Positions 7,407 to 15,669 of a stretch of 41,116 nucleotides of DNA are shown here, piece by piece. Where the stretch lies: contig NZ_JAEQMY010000043.1 of NCBI RefSeq assembly GCF_016743775.1, positions 1-41,116 of the forward strand, written 5' to 3'. Every line of letters starts with the position of its first letter. The stretch's first letter is position 1. Under the pieces are notes generated by a model. That model saw only the letters and a program-made list of their open reading frames with translations. It was not told the DNA's origin and ran no database searches. The position numbers and the translations under genes are program-made. The DNA comes from Microvirga aerilata. Its GTDB lineage: Bacteria > Pseudomonadota > Alphaproteobacteria > Rhizobiales > Beijerinckiaceae.

Positions 7407-8687
7407 TCAATAGAGCCCGAGGAGCCTGATTGGCCCCAGGGTCAAGACTGGAAACAGGACCAGCGCCAGGATCGCGGCAGTCAGGATCCCAACCGGGATC
7501 ATAGATCCGCGAATAACGTCCTCAATCCGCATTTTCGCCACTTGAGCCACAGCGAACAGACAGACACCAACCGGCGGGGTGACGAGGCCGAGCGTGAGGG
7601 TGATTACGGTCACGATCAAGAAGTGCATCGGGTCGATGCCCATTTTAAGTGCCGGAGGTAGCAGCACGGGTATCAAGATGAACATGGCCGCAATCGCATC
7701 CATGAACATCCCAACCACGATGAGGAACAGGAAGATTAGGAACAGCGCCATGGTCGGGCCGGTGCTGATGCTGGCCAGGAAATTGGCGACCTGGACCGGC
7801 AGGCCGTCGAAGGCGAACACCCAGGCAGCGAGCTTCGCGGTTGCGGCAATGAACAGAATCGTCCCAGAGGCCCGGGCCGTCTCGACCAGGATATTCCATA
7901 TCTCTGCTGGAGGAATTGAGCGATAAACGATGACTGACAGGAACATCGTATAGAGCACTGCGATGGCGGCGGCTTCCGTGGGCGTGAAGAAGCCATTGAC
8001 GATGCCGCCGAGTAGGATGATTGGTGTCAGCATCGGCAGGATAGCGCCAAGCCCAGTTGTCACAACCAAGCGGAGATTAAACGGAGTCGGTGGATTATAG
8101 CCGTAGTGCACAGCGTAGAAATGGTTGAACACCATGAACACGAAGGCGATGAACAGGCCTGGGATCAGGCCAGCCACCAGCAGCGTGCCGATGGACACGT
8201 TTGCAATCGAGCCTGCGATCACGACCAGGATGGATGGCGGGATGATGGAGGACAGCGTCGAGGTGACGAGCGTCATGCCGACCGCGTAGCTCTTGGGAAA
8301 GCCATGCCGCTCCATAGCTTTAATCTCAATCGCGCCGACAGAAGCGATGTCGGCAACGGACGATCCGGAGATGCCGCCGAAGATCACCGAGGAAACCACG
8401 TTTACGTGGCCGAGGCCGCCGGGCATCCAGCCGACCATCGCCTCGGCGAAGTCGAAGATACGCTCGGCCACACGCCCCCGCTCCATGAAGTGCCCGACCA
8501 GGATGAAGAGCGGCACGGCCACAAGCAGGAAGGAGTTCATCGCCGAGAACATGCTCTGCGAGAGGAGATCGATCGGGGTGGACGTGAACATCATGATGGC
8601 CGCCACGCTAGCCAGGCCGAGCGCCACCGCCAAAGGAACACCAAGGGCAGACAACCCCAGGAAGAGAAGAAGAAGCGCAATGCTCAC
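7407..8687 (-). CDS. TRAP transporter large permease (DctM type)
   Basis: A 426-residue inner-membrane protein, almost entirely hydrophobic helices, of the DctM family that forms the sodium-coupled transport channel of TRAP systems. Typical motifs are GHFMERGRVAERIFDFAEA, the PGGLGHVNVVSSVIFGGISG-like segment, the PPSILVVIAGS loop and the VTPPVGVCLF signature near the C terminus. It starts with GTG and overlaps the small-permease stop by four bases (GTGA), so the two are translationally coupled. The operon is led by the binding protein gene at 10302, and the operators upstream place transport under the GntR regulator. Confidence 0.93.
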   Translation of the reverse strand: MSIALLLLFLGLSALGVPLAVALGLASVAAIMMFTSTPIDLLSQSMFSAMNSFLLVAVPLFILVGHFMERGRVAERIFDFAEAMVGWMPGGLGHVNVVSSVIFGGISGSSVADIASVGAIEIKAMERHGFPKSYAVGMTLVTSTLSSIIPPSILVVIAGSIANVSIGTLLVAGLIPGLFIAFVFMVFNHFYAVHYGYNPPTPFNLRLVVTTGLGAILPMLTPIILLGGIVNGFFTPTEAAAIAVLYTMFLSVIVYRSIPPAEIWNILVETARASGTILFIAATAKLAAWVFAFDGLPVQVANFLASISTGPTMALFLIFLFLIVVGMFMDAIAAMFILIPVLLPPALKMGIDPMHFLIVTVITLTLGLVTPPVGVCLFAVAQVAKMRIEDVIRGSMIPVGILTAAILALVLFPVLTLGPIRLLGLY

Positions 8688-9238
8688 GGCGTATGTCCTT
8701 TCGAAACAAAGACATCAGGCTCGTCGAGGTCAACCCGCGGCGCGCCAACCTCCGGAAGCGCAATGAGATCGCGCTTCGTCTTCAGCGACTCAACGATGGC
8801 CAAGACAGCTAGAATTGCCGAGATGGGCATGATGAGGCCGATCACCCACATCGGGATGGCGAGCGTCGCCGCCTCCTCGCTCATCATGATTTGCTGGCGA
8901 ACGAGGCTAAGGCCAGTCCACCCCATGATGCCGAAGAACAGAACGGATGAGACAACATAAATTGGCACCGCCAATCGCCGGAACAGGCGTGGCGCCGCAG
9001 CGATGAACACCACAACGCGGGCACTTTCAACGGTGCGGAAGCCCGCGGCGAGGCCCAGGAAGACCATCCAGACAAAGAGAAAGCGAGTGGCCTCCTCAGA
9101 CCAGGAGACAGGCTGTCCGATCAAGCGGCTTACAATCTGTACGACTACGACAATCAGGATCCCGGCTGCCGTGGCGCCAGCTGCAAAATCGGCGGTGAGC
9201 TTGACAAAGCGGCCGAGCAAAGACGGTTGTTGAGCCAT
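8684..9238 (-). CDS. TRAP transporter small permease (DctQ type)
   Basis: A 184-residue membrane protein with four hydrophobic segments and the DctQ-family motif VSWSEEATRFLFVWMVFLG (residues 38-56), where the charged EE and R are the family hallmark. It pairs with the large permease encoded immediately downstream. The C-terminal tail is soluble and long for the family (about 25 polar residues). Its gene lies about 70 bases beyond the binding-protein stop, and the intervening DNA has a weak stem-loop (ATCCTGG at 9260-9266 with CCAGGAT at 9281-9287). Confidence 0.9.
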   Translation of the reverse strand: MAQQPSLLGRFVKLTADFAAGATAAGILIVVVVQIVSRLIGQPVSWSEEATRFLFVWMVFLGLAAGFRTVESARVVVFIAAAPRLFRRLAVPIYVVSSVLFFGIMGWTGLSLVRQQIMMSEEAATLAIPMWVIGLIMPISAILAVLAIVESLKTKRDLIALPEVGAPRVDLDEPDVFVSKGHTP

Positions 9239-9306
9239 GGGGCTTCACCTCTCAGATGGATCCTGGCCGCAGGATCGCGACCAGGATGCCCTGTAGGACT
9301 GTCTTA

Positions 9307-10302
9307 CTACTTGCTGACGGCCGCGATGGTGCGGTCGAAGAAGGTCTGATCCTTCACGAGCTTGGCGAAGGTCGGGAACAGCTCCTTGGCGACGTCTACG
9401 AAAGCCTTCTGTTGCTCAGGGGTGAGGCGGTCGACCTTCATGCCCTTCTCGGTCAGCGCTGCGATCGACTTGCCCTCGTCTGCAGCGTCGTTTTCCACTT
9501 TCCAAGCCTCGGCCTCAACAGCCGCTTCTTTGATCGACTTCTTCTGGTCTTCAGGGAGCGCGTTGTACTTAGCGGGGTTAATTCCCAGGACCCAACCATC
9601 CGCCATATGGTTTGTCATGGTGACGAAGGATTGCACTTCATAGAACTTAGCCGTGACCGGGATGTTGATCGGGTTTTCCTGGCCATCAATGACCTTCAGC
9701 TGCAGGGCATTGTAAACCTCTGCAAACGCCATTGGGGTTGGGGCAGCGCCCATCTTCTTGAAGAACTCGACCCAAAGCGGATTGTTGGGCACGCGAAACT
9801 TCATGCCGGCCAGATCCTGCGGGCCCGTGATCGGCTTGCGGGAATTGGTCATCTGGCGGAACGGACGCGGCCACAGGCCGAGACCTTGAATACCGATCTT
9901 GTTAAGGTCAGCGATCAGCTCCTGCCCCAGTGGCCCGGACAGGTATGTGCGGAGCTGGGCTGTATCGGTGAAGAGGTACGGAACTGAAATCGCCGTGAAC
10001 TTCGGGTTGAAGTTGGCATAGAGCGACGTCGAGAGCAGCAGCATGTCGAGCGAGCCACCTGAAAGCTGCTTCACTGCAGCTGAGGGATCGCCGCCATACA
10101 GCTGGCCATTCGGGAACACCTTGATCGTCACCTTGCCGCCTGTCTTCTGCGACACTAGCTCGGCAAACTTGTTGGCGGCGAGAGTGATCTCAGAATTATC
10201 CGGATCAGGCGTTGAGAGAGTAAAATTGGTCTGAGCACTCGCTGCCGTCGCAGCAATCATTACAGCGGCTGTGGCCAAGCCACGAATCATCGACTTCAGC
10301 AT
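9307..10302 (-). CDS. TRAP transporter substrate-binding protein (DctP type)
   Basis: Periplasmic solute receptor of 331 residues. The start at 10302 (MLKSMIRG) is chosen over the upstream ATG at 10317 because a strong GGAGGAG ribosome-binding site lies between them. A signal peptide ends in TAASA about residue 24. DctP-family features include TPDPDNSEITLAANKFAELV, the carboxylate-binding Arg in GMKFRVPNN, and MAFAEVYNALQLKVIDGQENP. The conserved Arg implies a substrate with a carboxylate, which fits a sugar acid or hydroxy acid. This is the first gene of the TRAP operon, with two GntR-type operators 37 to 106 bases upstream. Confidence 0.93.
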   Translation of the reverse strand: MLKSMIRGLATAAVMIAATAASAQTNFTLSTPDPDNSEITLAANKFAELVSQKTGGKVTIKVFPNGQLYGGDPSAAVKQLSGGSLDMLLLSTSLYANFNPKFTAISVPYLFTDTAQLRTYLSGPLGQELIADLNKIGIQGLGLWPRPFRQMTNSRKPITGPQDLAGMKFRVPNNPLWVEFFKKMGAAPTPMAFAEVYNALQLKVIDGQENPINIPVTAKFYEVQSFVTMTNHMADGWVLGINPAKYNALPEDQKKSIKEAAVEAEAWKVENDAADEGKSIAALTEKGMKVDRLTPEQQKAFVDVAKELFPTFAKLVKDQTFFDRTIAAVSK

Positions 10303-10338
10303 TCTTGTCTCCTCCATGGAAATGTTACGATGTTTTTA

Positions 10339-10351
10339 TTGGTTATACCAA
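10339..10351. promoter_or_regulatory. GntR/FadR-type operator 3, upstream of TRAP operon
   Basis: TTGGT-TAT-ACCAA, identical over all 13 bases to operator 1 in front of the aldolase operon. It lies 37 bases upstream of the binding-protein start, a position suited to blocking RNA polymerase. Confidence 0.77.
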
Positions 10352-10391
10352 AAAGTTAGCCGAATGCGCAGCGGATGGCAAGCGTTGTCTG

Positions 10392-10408
10392 AATTGGCAT
10401 AACCAATT
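10392..10408. promoter_or_regulatory. GntR/FadR-type operator 4, between TRAP operon and pgi
   Basis: AATTGGC-ATA-ACCAATT, a 17-base palindrome with one mismatch (C in place of T in the left arm). Its centre is 55 bases from operator 3. The pair mirrors the two-site arrangement in front of the aldolase operon. Confidence 0.72.
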
Positions 10409-10618
10409 ATCACTCATGACAATGGTCGGGTGAAATGTCCTGACCTCCTCTTGCCAAGCGTGGCAGGATTTGGAGGCGTCGGGGCAAGTCCAGCAGATCT
10501 GAGGTGGCGGCTGAAAGCTTAGCTTGTGGGAAGGGGCATAAAGTTGCGCTTGCCCGGTCGCATTTGGAGAGCGAAGCTGGATCACCCGAGCATTTCTCAT
10601 AGACAGGGCTCTGACGCG

Positions 10619-12268
10619 ATGACGACGATCACGGACCTCCCGGAGTGGCACGCGCTGCAGGCGCATTCTAATGGCATGCGCAATCTTCATCTGCGCGATC
10701 TGTTCGCCCAAGACCCGCAGCGTTTTAATCAGTTCTCGCTCCGGATTGAGGATCTCCTGCTCGACTACTCCAAGCACCGGATCACAACTGAGACCATGAC
10801 GCTTCTGCTCGACTTGGCCAGGGCCGCGGATGTGGAGAGCTGGCGGGACAGGATGTTCGCGGGGGAGAAGATCAACAGCACCGAGAATCGAGCCGTGCTG
10901 CACGTCGCGTTGCGCAACCGCGTAGAACGATCAATCCTTGTCGATGGCACCGACGTCATGCCAGAGATCGCGGCTGTGTTGAGGAAGATGCGGCTCTTCT
11001 CAGAGCGGGTCAGGAGCGGCGCCTGGCGCGGGGCGACGGGCGAGGCCATCACAGATGTAGTCAATATCGGCATCGGTGGCTCCGACCTCGGCCCTGTCAT
11101 GGCTTGCGAGGCGCTGAAGCCGTATCAACGCCCGGACTTGAGGCCACATTTCGTGTCCAATGTCGACGCGGCCCATCTCTCCCACACCCTCGCTCGGCTC
11201 GATCCTGCACGCACGCTGTTCATCGTGGCATCGAAGACCTTCACGACACAGGAGACGATGACTAACGCTGCCAGCGCTCGATCATGGCTGACTAATGCCT
11301 TAGGCGAGGACGCGGTGGCGAAACACTTCGTCGCCGTCTCGACCAACGCTACCGAGGTGGCGCGATTTGGCATCGATACGACGAACATGTTCGAGTTCTG
11401 GGACTGGGTTGGCGGACGCTACAGCCTCTGGTCCGCTGTCGGCCTGCCAATCGTGCTGGCCGTCGGGTTCGACCACTTCATTGAGCTGCTGGGGGGCGCC
11501 CATGAAATAGATGAGCATTTCCGCGGCGCTCCCCTTGAGCAGAATATGCCCGTAATCATGGGGCTACTTGGCGTCTGGTACCGCAATTTCTTGGGCGCCT
11601 CGACCCTCGCCCTGCTGCCTTACGACCAGCACCTCGTTCGATTCGCCGCTTATTTCCAGCAAGGCGACATGGAGAGCAACGGCAAGTCCGTGCGCCGAGA
11701 CGGCGCACGGGTGGATTATGATACGGGCCCGATCATCTGGGGTGAGCCGGGAACAAATGGTCAACACGCATTCTTTCAGCTTCTCCACCAAGGAACGGAG
11801 CTGGTACCGGCCGACTTTCTCGCGGCCGCCGAGAGCCAGACGCCCTTGGCAGATCATCATGAAAAGCTGCTCGCGAACTTCCTGGCGCAGACTGAGGCCC
11901 TCGCGTTTGGTAAGACGGCAGATGAAGTCCGAGCCGAACTTCGGGAGCGTGGCGTAACGGGTGAGGCCTTGGACGCCCTTGTGCCGCATAGGGTGTTCGA
12001 GGGAAACCGTCCTACGACCTCGATCCTTTACCACAAGCTGACGCCACGCCGTCTCGGCTCCCTGATTGCCCTCTACGAGCACAAGATCTTCGTTCAGGGC
12101 ATCATCTGGGGCATCAACAGCTATGATCAGTGGGGCGTCGAACTCGGCAAGGAACTAGCATCAAGGATCCTGCCGGAGCTCCAAAGCCAGGAGACAGTGA
12201 CAGGGCACGACAGCTCGACGAGCGGCCTGATCAACCACATCCAGCATCTTCGCAGGTCTACGCAGTAG
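10619..12268 (+). CDS. pgi: Glucose-6-phosphate isomerase
   Basis: Interconverts glucose-6-phosphate and fructose-6-phosphate in the cytoplasm. From the ATG at 10619 the product is 549 residues, the standard Pgi length. It has GIGGSDLGPVM, SKTFTTQETMTNA, the first PROSITE-type signature around GPIIWGEPGTNGQHAFFQLL, the catalytic His-Glu region HQGTELVPADF, and the C-terminal NSYDQWGVELGKELASRI signature with the catalytic Lys. Finding pgi in a catabolic accessory region, divergent from a sugar-type transporter, suggests a dedicated copy. In Hyphomicrobiales that use the Entner-Doudoroff route, triose phosphate must return through fructose-6-phosphate and Pgi, which would explain its association with an aldolase pathway. 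Whether a second pgi exists elsewhere cannot be seen here. Confidence 0.96.
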   Translation: MTTITDLPEWHALQAHSNGMRNLHLRDLFAQDPQRFNQFSLRIEDLLLDYSKHRITTETMTLLLDLARAADVESWRDRMFAGEKINSTENRAVLHVALRNRVERSILVDGTDVMPEIAAVLRKMRLFSERVRSGAWRGATGEAITDVVNIGIGGSDLGPVMACEALKPYQRPDLRPHFVSNVDAAHLSHTLARLDPARTLFIVASKTFTTQETMTNAASARSWLTNALGEDAVAKHFVAVSTNATEVARFGIDTTNMFEFWDWVGGRYSLWSAVGLPIVLAVGFDHFIELLGGAHEIDEHFRGAPLEQNMPVIMGLLGVWYRNFLGASTLALLPYDQHLVRFAAYFQQGDMESNGKSVRRDGARVDYDTGPIIWGEPGTNGQHAFFQLLHQGTELVPADFLAAAESQTPLADHHEKLLANFLAQTEALAFGKTADEVRAELRERGVTGEALDALVPHRVFEGNRPTTSILYHKLTPRRLGSLIALYEHKIFVQGIIWGINSYDQWGVELGKELASRILPELQSQETVTGHDSSTSGLINHIQHLRRSTQ

Positions 12269-12414
12269 GTTCGAATTTGCTAGGCCCGAATGCCATCAAC
12301 GCACTACCAACCGTCCATGTTTTCACTAGCCTCCCAATCTGCCCGCTCAGCGAAGACAGATCAGTCAGCCCGCATTTTACCTTCCCACAAACAAACTCTG
12401 GCACGAGGTCAGTA

Positions 12415-12621
12415 ATGTTAAACGATGCTGAAATTCTGCGAGCCCTGTTCGATGCGGCGCTGAACGCAGCTCTCCCAGAGGGAAAGTTCGATGGTAGGCT
12501 GCCGCCAAAACCATACGGGCGAACTATCGTCCTAGGCGCAGGAAAGGCCTCAGCGCGCATGGCAACAGCTTTTGAGGAAGCTTGGACGCGTGCGGGCGGA
12601 ACCTGCGAAGGACTCGTGGTC
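12415..12621 (+). pseudogene. Glycerate 2-kinase (GckA/TtuD family), N-terminal fragment
   Basis: The first 69 codons, from MLNDAEILRALFDAAL through GRTIVLGAGKASARMATA to CEGLVV, match the start of MOFRL/DUF4147 glycerate kinases (also annotated as TtuD hydroxypyruvate reductase), which are normally over 400 residues. An AGG ribosome-binding site precedes the ATG. After Val69 the frame passes without interruption into an unrelated aminotransferase sequence, so the rest of the kinase has been deleted. A working copy would have phosphorylated glycerate from the hydroxyacid dehydrogenase reaction. The fragment lacks most of the active site and cannot be functional. Confidence 0.75.
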
Positions 12622-12962
12622 AACGCGCGCGAGGTTGGCGCCTACTTTAAGAAAGCCATAGCGGATGCCGTGGGACACAACCGCTTCGTGGGCGAGGGTC
12701 CGCGGCGAAGGGCTGATGGCAGCCGTCGAGTTCGTGCGCGACCGAGACGACCGCGTCTTCTTCGATGCTTCCGAGAAGGTTGGCGCGCATCACGGCCGCC
12801 CTCTTGGAGAGAGGTGTGATCGGCCGCGCCATGCCACAAGGCGATATCTTAGGTTTCGCGGCGCCACTTTGCCTGACTAGGGAGGAGGCCGACACCATTG
12901 TTGCCGCTACGAAGGACGCAGTTGAGGCTGTGACGGCTACTCTCCATCCTATGCTTCCATGA
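12622..12962 (+). pseudogene. Class III aminotransferase, C-terminal fragment with two frameshifts
   Basis: The C-terminal 110 or so residues of a PLP-dependent class III aminotransferase: NAREVGAYFKKAIADAVG, then VRGEGLMAAVEFVRDRDD, then ALLERGVIGRAMPQGDIL and LTREEADTIVAATKDAVEAV. The three pieces lie in different frames. An extra G in the GGG at 12696-12698 and loss of two bases in the GCGC run near 12783-12788 disrupt it. The PLP-lysine region is absent. It is fused in frame to the glycerate kinase start, which points to a deletion joining two formerly separate genes. Alanine dehydrogenase lies next, as in pyruvate-dependent omega-aminotransferase loci. Confidence 0.78.
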
Positions 12963-12990
12963 CGGGCAGACGAGCAATCTGCCCGTCATG
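12958..12990. terminator. Stem-loop after aminotransferase remnant
   Basis: CATGACGGGCAGA and TCTGCCCGTCATG form a perfect 13-base stem with a seven-base loop, overlapping the stop codon of the aminotransferase remnant. There is no T run, so it is a weak intrinsic terminator at best; it may instead protect or attenuate the transcript ahead of alanine dehydrogenase. Confidence 0.55.
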
Positions 12991-13042
12991 AGCCTCATCA
13001 TCGACAACAACGCAAAGTCGGGACCATTTGGGAGACGCCTAC

Positions 13043-14170
13043 ATGCTGATCGGAGTGCCGTCTGAGATCAAGGACAACGAAGCTCGCGTGGGGCTGATCC
13101 CCTCGTCCATCCATGAGCTGACCGCCCATGGCCATCGCGTCATGGTGCATTCCGGGGCAGGCCTCGGTTCAGGCTTTACCGATGAGGATTACCGACTCGC
13201 CGGAGCCGAGATGGTCAATGGCCCGGATGAAATTTTTTCGCAAGCCGAGATGGTGGTGAAGGTCAAGGAACCTCAAGCAGAGGAGCGTAAGCGACTGCGC
13301 TCGGGCCAGATCCTCTTCACCTACCTGCATCTCGCGCCGGACCCGGAGCAGACCAGCGATCTGATGGACTCGAAGGCTGTCTGCATTGCCTATGAAACCG
13401 TCACCTCGCCTTCAGGCGCGCTTCCCCTTCTGACGCCCATGTCCGAAGTCGCGGGGCGGCTCGCGCCGCAGGTCGGAGCCCATGCGCTCGAAAAAGCGCA
13501 GGGCGGACGTGGCATCCTGCTGGGTGGAGTTCCGGGCGTGCCCGCGGCTTCCGTGGTCATTCTAGGCGGAGGTGTCTCAGGCACTCACGCCACCACGATT
13601 GCCGTCGGCATGGGGGCGCAGGTCACTGTCGTCGACCGCTCGCCGGATGTTCTGAGGCGTCTCTCGAGCCAGTTCGGCAATGCGATCTCTACTGTCTATT
13701 CCACGCGTGCCGCAATTGCAGAGCTTGCGCGTGAAGCCGATCTCATGATCGGCGCGGTGCTTATTCCCGGCGCCGCCGCACCGAAGCTGTTGAACCGCGA
13801 TGTGCTGCGCACCATGAAGAAGGGCTCGGTTCTCGTGGATATCGCGATCGACCAGGGCGGTTGCTTCGAGACATCCCACCCCACCACACATTCGAGCCCA
13901 ACCTATGTCGTGGACGACGTGATTCATTATTGCGTTGCAAACATGCCGGGTGCGGTGGCCCGCACGTCTACCTTGGCGCTCAACAACGCAACGCTGCCGT
14001 TCGTGCTGGCTATCGCCGACAAGGGATGGCGCGAGGCGCTGTCGCAGGACTCTCATCTGCTCGCTGGCTTGAACGTGTGCGCCGGCAAGATTACCTGCCA
14101 ACCCGTTGCGGAGGCACAGAACCTTCCCTACACGCCAGCCCAGACGATTCTGGGCGATGGGAACGGGTAA
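13043..14170 (+). CDS. ald: Alanine dehydrogenase
   Basis: NAD-dependent oxidative deamination of L-alanine to pyruvate and ammonia. The ATG at 13043 is preceded by GGGAG eight bases upstream; a TTG at 13028 is less likely. The product is 375 residues, the normal length. It starts with MLIGVPSEIKDNEARVGL, has VKVKEPQAEE with the substrate-binding Lys, FTYLHLAPD with the catalytic His, the nucleotide loop VILGGGVSGTHAT, and VDIAIDQGGCFETSHPTTHS. Ald genes next to a class III aminotransferase usually recycle alanine to pyruvate, the amino acceptor, for example in taurine or beta-amino acid breakdown. The partner here is a broken remnant, so the surviving role may be general alanine use or service to the deacylase encoded downstream. 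Confidence 0.95.
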   Translation: MLIGVPSEIKDNEARVGLIPSSIHELTAHGHRVMVHSGAGLGSGFTDEDYRLAGAEMVNGPDEIFSQAEMVVKVKEPQAEERKRLRSGQILFTYLHLAPDPEQTSDLMDSKAVCIAYETVTSPSGALPLLTPMSEVAGRLAPQVGAHALEKAQGGRGILLGGVPGVPAASVVILGGGVSGTHATTIAVGMGAQVTVVDRSPDVLRRLSSQFGNAISTVYSTRAAIAELAREADLMIGAVLIPGAAAPKLLNRDVLRTMKKGSVLVDIAIDQGGCFETSHPTTHSSPTYVVDDVIHYCVANMPGAVARTSTLALNNATLPFVLAIADKGWREALSQDSHLLAGLNVCAGKITCQPVAEAQNLPYTPAQTILGDGNG

Positions 14171-14244
14171 GCGGCTGAGTGTCTGACAAGACGACGTGGA
14201 ATGATCCCGCTCATGTGCGCTCAGCTCTGGATATTTGATGCCCG

Positions 14245-15669
14245 ATGATTTCAACTGAACCTTCAGATGCTCCAATTCCGGGAAAGGCGCCTGCTTTGAC
14301 GAATTCGGCTCTGCAAACTGAAACCTCACTGAGGGGTGCTCTTTCCGAAACCCAGCGCAACCACATTCTCGCCGCTGTCGACATGGCTTTCGAAAGCCAA
14401 GTTAGCTTCCTGTCGGACCTGATCCGCTGCGCCTCGTTGCGGGAGCACGAAGCGGAGGTCCAACAACTCGTCGAAGCGACGCTGTTAGATCGTGGATATG
14501 ACGTCCAGCGTCAGATGCTTGATCAAGCCTTGATCGGCAAGCATCCGGCTTTCTCGCCAGCGACGATTGGCTATGAGAATTCCTGGAACGTGATCGCGCT
14601 CCACAACCCTGCGATCATTCAAGGACGATCCCTCATCCTGAACGCTCATGTCGACATCGTGCCCACAGGCGATCCGAAGCGGTGGCAATATCCGCCTTTC
14701 GAGCCGTGGCGGGACGGCGAGTGGCTCTATGGCCGCGGCTCCGGAGACATGAAAGCGGGCCTGTCCGCTGTGATCTTTGCGCTCGATGCGATCAGGGCCG
14801 CGGGGCTCGAACTGACGGCCCCTGTCCAGATCCATTCGGTCGTGGAGGAGGAGATCACCGGTAATGGAGCCGCGATGGCGTTGGCCAGCGGCAAAGTTGC
14901 CGACGCGGTCCTGATCCCGGAGCCAACCGACGAAAAGCTTGTTCGGGCAAATTCCGGCGTGATCAAGTTCGCCATCACGATCAACGGCACTCCTGCCCAC
15001 CCACGCGAAGTGAGTGGCGGCGTGAGCGCGCTCGACGCAGCAATACGGCTCATTAAGCGTTTGCGTCACCTCGAGACCCGCTGGAACGAGGAACGGACGA
15101 CAAAGCCGTTCTTCGACGACGTGGACAATCCCGCCGCCCTAACGATTGGGACAATCAATGGGGGCGAGTGGATCGCATCCGTTCCATCGTGCTGCCGGTT
15201 TGAGGGGCGCATTGGCTTTTATCCCGGCGACAACCCGCAGGAGCGCGTCAAGGAATTTGAGGCCTTTGTCGCAACGGCGGCGGCGGGCGACCCCCTGCTG
15301 CAACGCTGCCCACTGCCTACTGTGGATTGGGTCGGTGTCTTACATGCCGGCTACACCCTTGCCCCTGGGTCAGAAGCCGAGGCAGTCCTTTCCGAGGCCC
15401 ACGCAGGGGCCAATGCGCCCGATGGTACGCCACTGCAGGCCTACGTTATGGCGTGCTACCTGGATGCCGCCGTGTATTCGGTCCACGCGGGCATACCATC
15501 GCTGGTCTACGGTCCGATCGCAGAGAACATCCATGCCATCGATGAACGAGTGTCTCTTCCCTCATTGCGCCGCGTGACCAAGGCAATTGCTCTGTTCGCG
15601 GCGTCGTGGTGCGGGGTTCGCCGTGTAGAGACGACGCATCAAATCTCTGCCGCAGGTGTTGATACCTGA
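14245..15669 (+). CDS. M20 family metallopeptidase/deacylase (ArgE/DapE-like)
   Basis: A 474-residue zinc amidohydrolase that likely cleaves an N-acyl, N-carbamoyl or N-succinyl amino compound. Metal and catalytic motifs are complete: His135 and Asp137 in NAHVDIVPTGD, Asp168 in GRGSGDMKAG, the EEE run at 201-203 in VVEEEITGNG, EPTD about 30 residues later, and His in ENIHAID near the C terminus. The dimerisation insert lies between about residues 230 and 350. The first 35 residues are unlike the family and the start may lie downstream. It follows alanine dehydrogenase by 74 bases on the same strand. An amino acid released here could be deaminated by Ald. Specificity is unknown. Confidence 0.87.
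   Translation: MISTEPSDAPIPGKAPALTNSALQTETSLRGALSETQRNHILAAVDMAFESQVSFLSDLIRCASLREHEAEVQQLVEATLLDRGYDVQRQMLDQALIGKHPAFSPATIGYENSWNVIALHNPAIIQGRSLILNAHVDIVPTGDPKRWQYPPFEPWRDGEWLYGRGSGDMKAGLSAVIFALDAIRAAGLELTAPVQIHSVVEEEITGNGAAMALASGKVADAVLIPEPTDEKLVRANSGVIKFAITINGTPAHPREVSGGVSALDAAIRLIKRLRHLETRWNEERTTKPFFDDVDNPAALTIGTINGGEWIASVPSCCRFEGRIGFYPGDNPQERVKEFEAFVATAAAGDPLLQRCPLPTVDWVGVLHAGYTLAPGSEAEAVLSEAHAGANAPDGTPLQAYVMACYLDAAVYSVHAGIPSLVYGPIAENIHAIDERVSLPSLRRVTKAIALFAASWCGVRRVETTHQISAAGVDT

Larger units (their letters stand above)
10303..10618. promoter_or_regulatory. Divergent promoter region between TRAP operon and pgi
   Basis: About 315 bases between the TRAP binding-protein start and the pgi start, carrying two regulator palindromes in its left third. 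The right part has no feature I can support. The pgi frame stays open upstream to 10526, but the family start is at 10619. Because the region is shared, the same regulator might also affect pgi. Confidence 0.6.

Noticed and set aside
8106..8960. 284-codon plus-strand frame antisense to the TRAP permeases
   Set aside because: Its residue makeup (His/Asp/Arg-rich) is that of a shadow of hydrophobic helices read backward; the DctM and DctQ genes explain the region.
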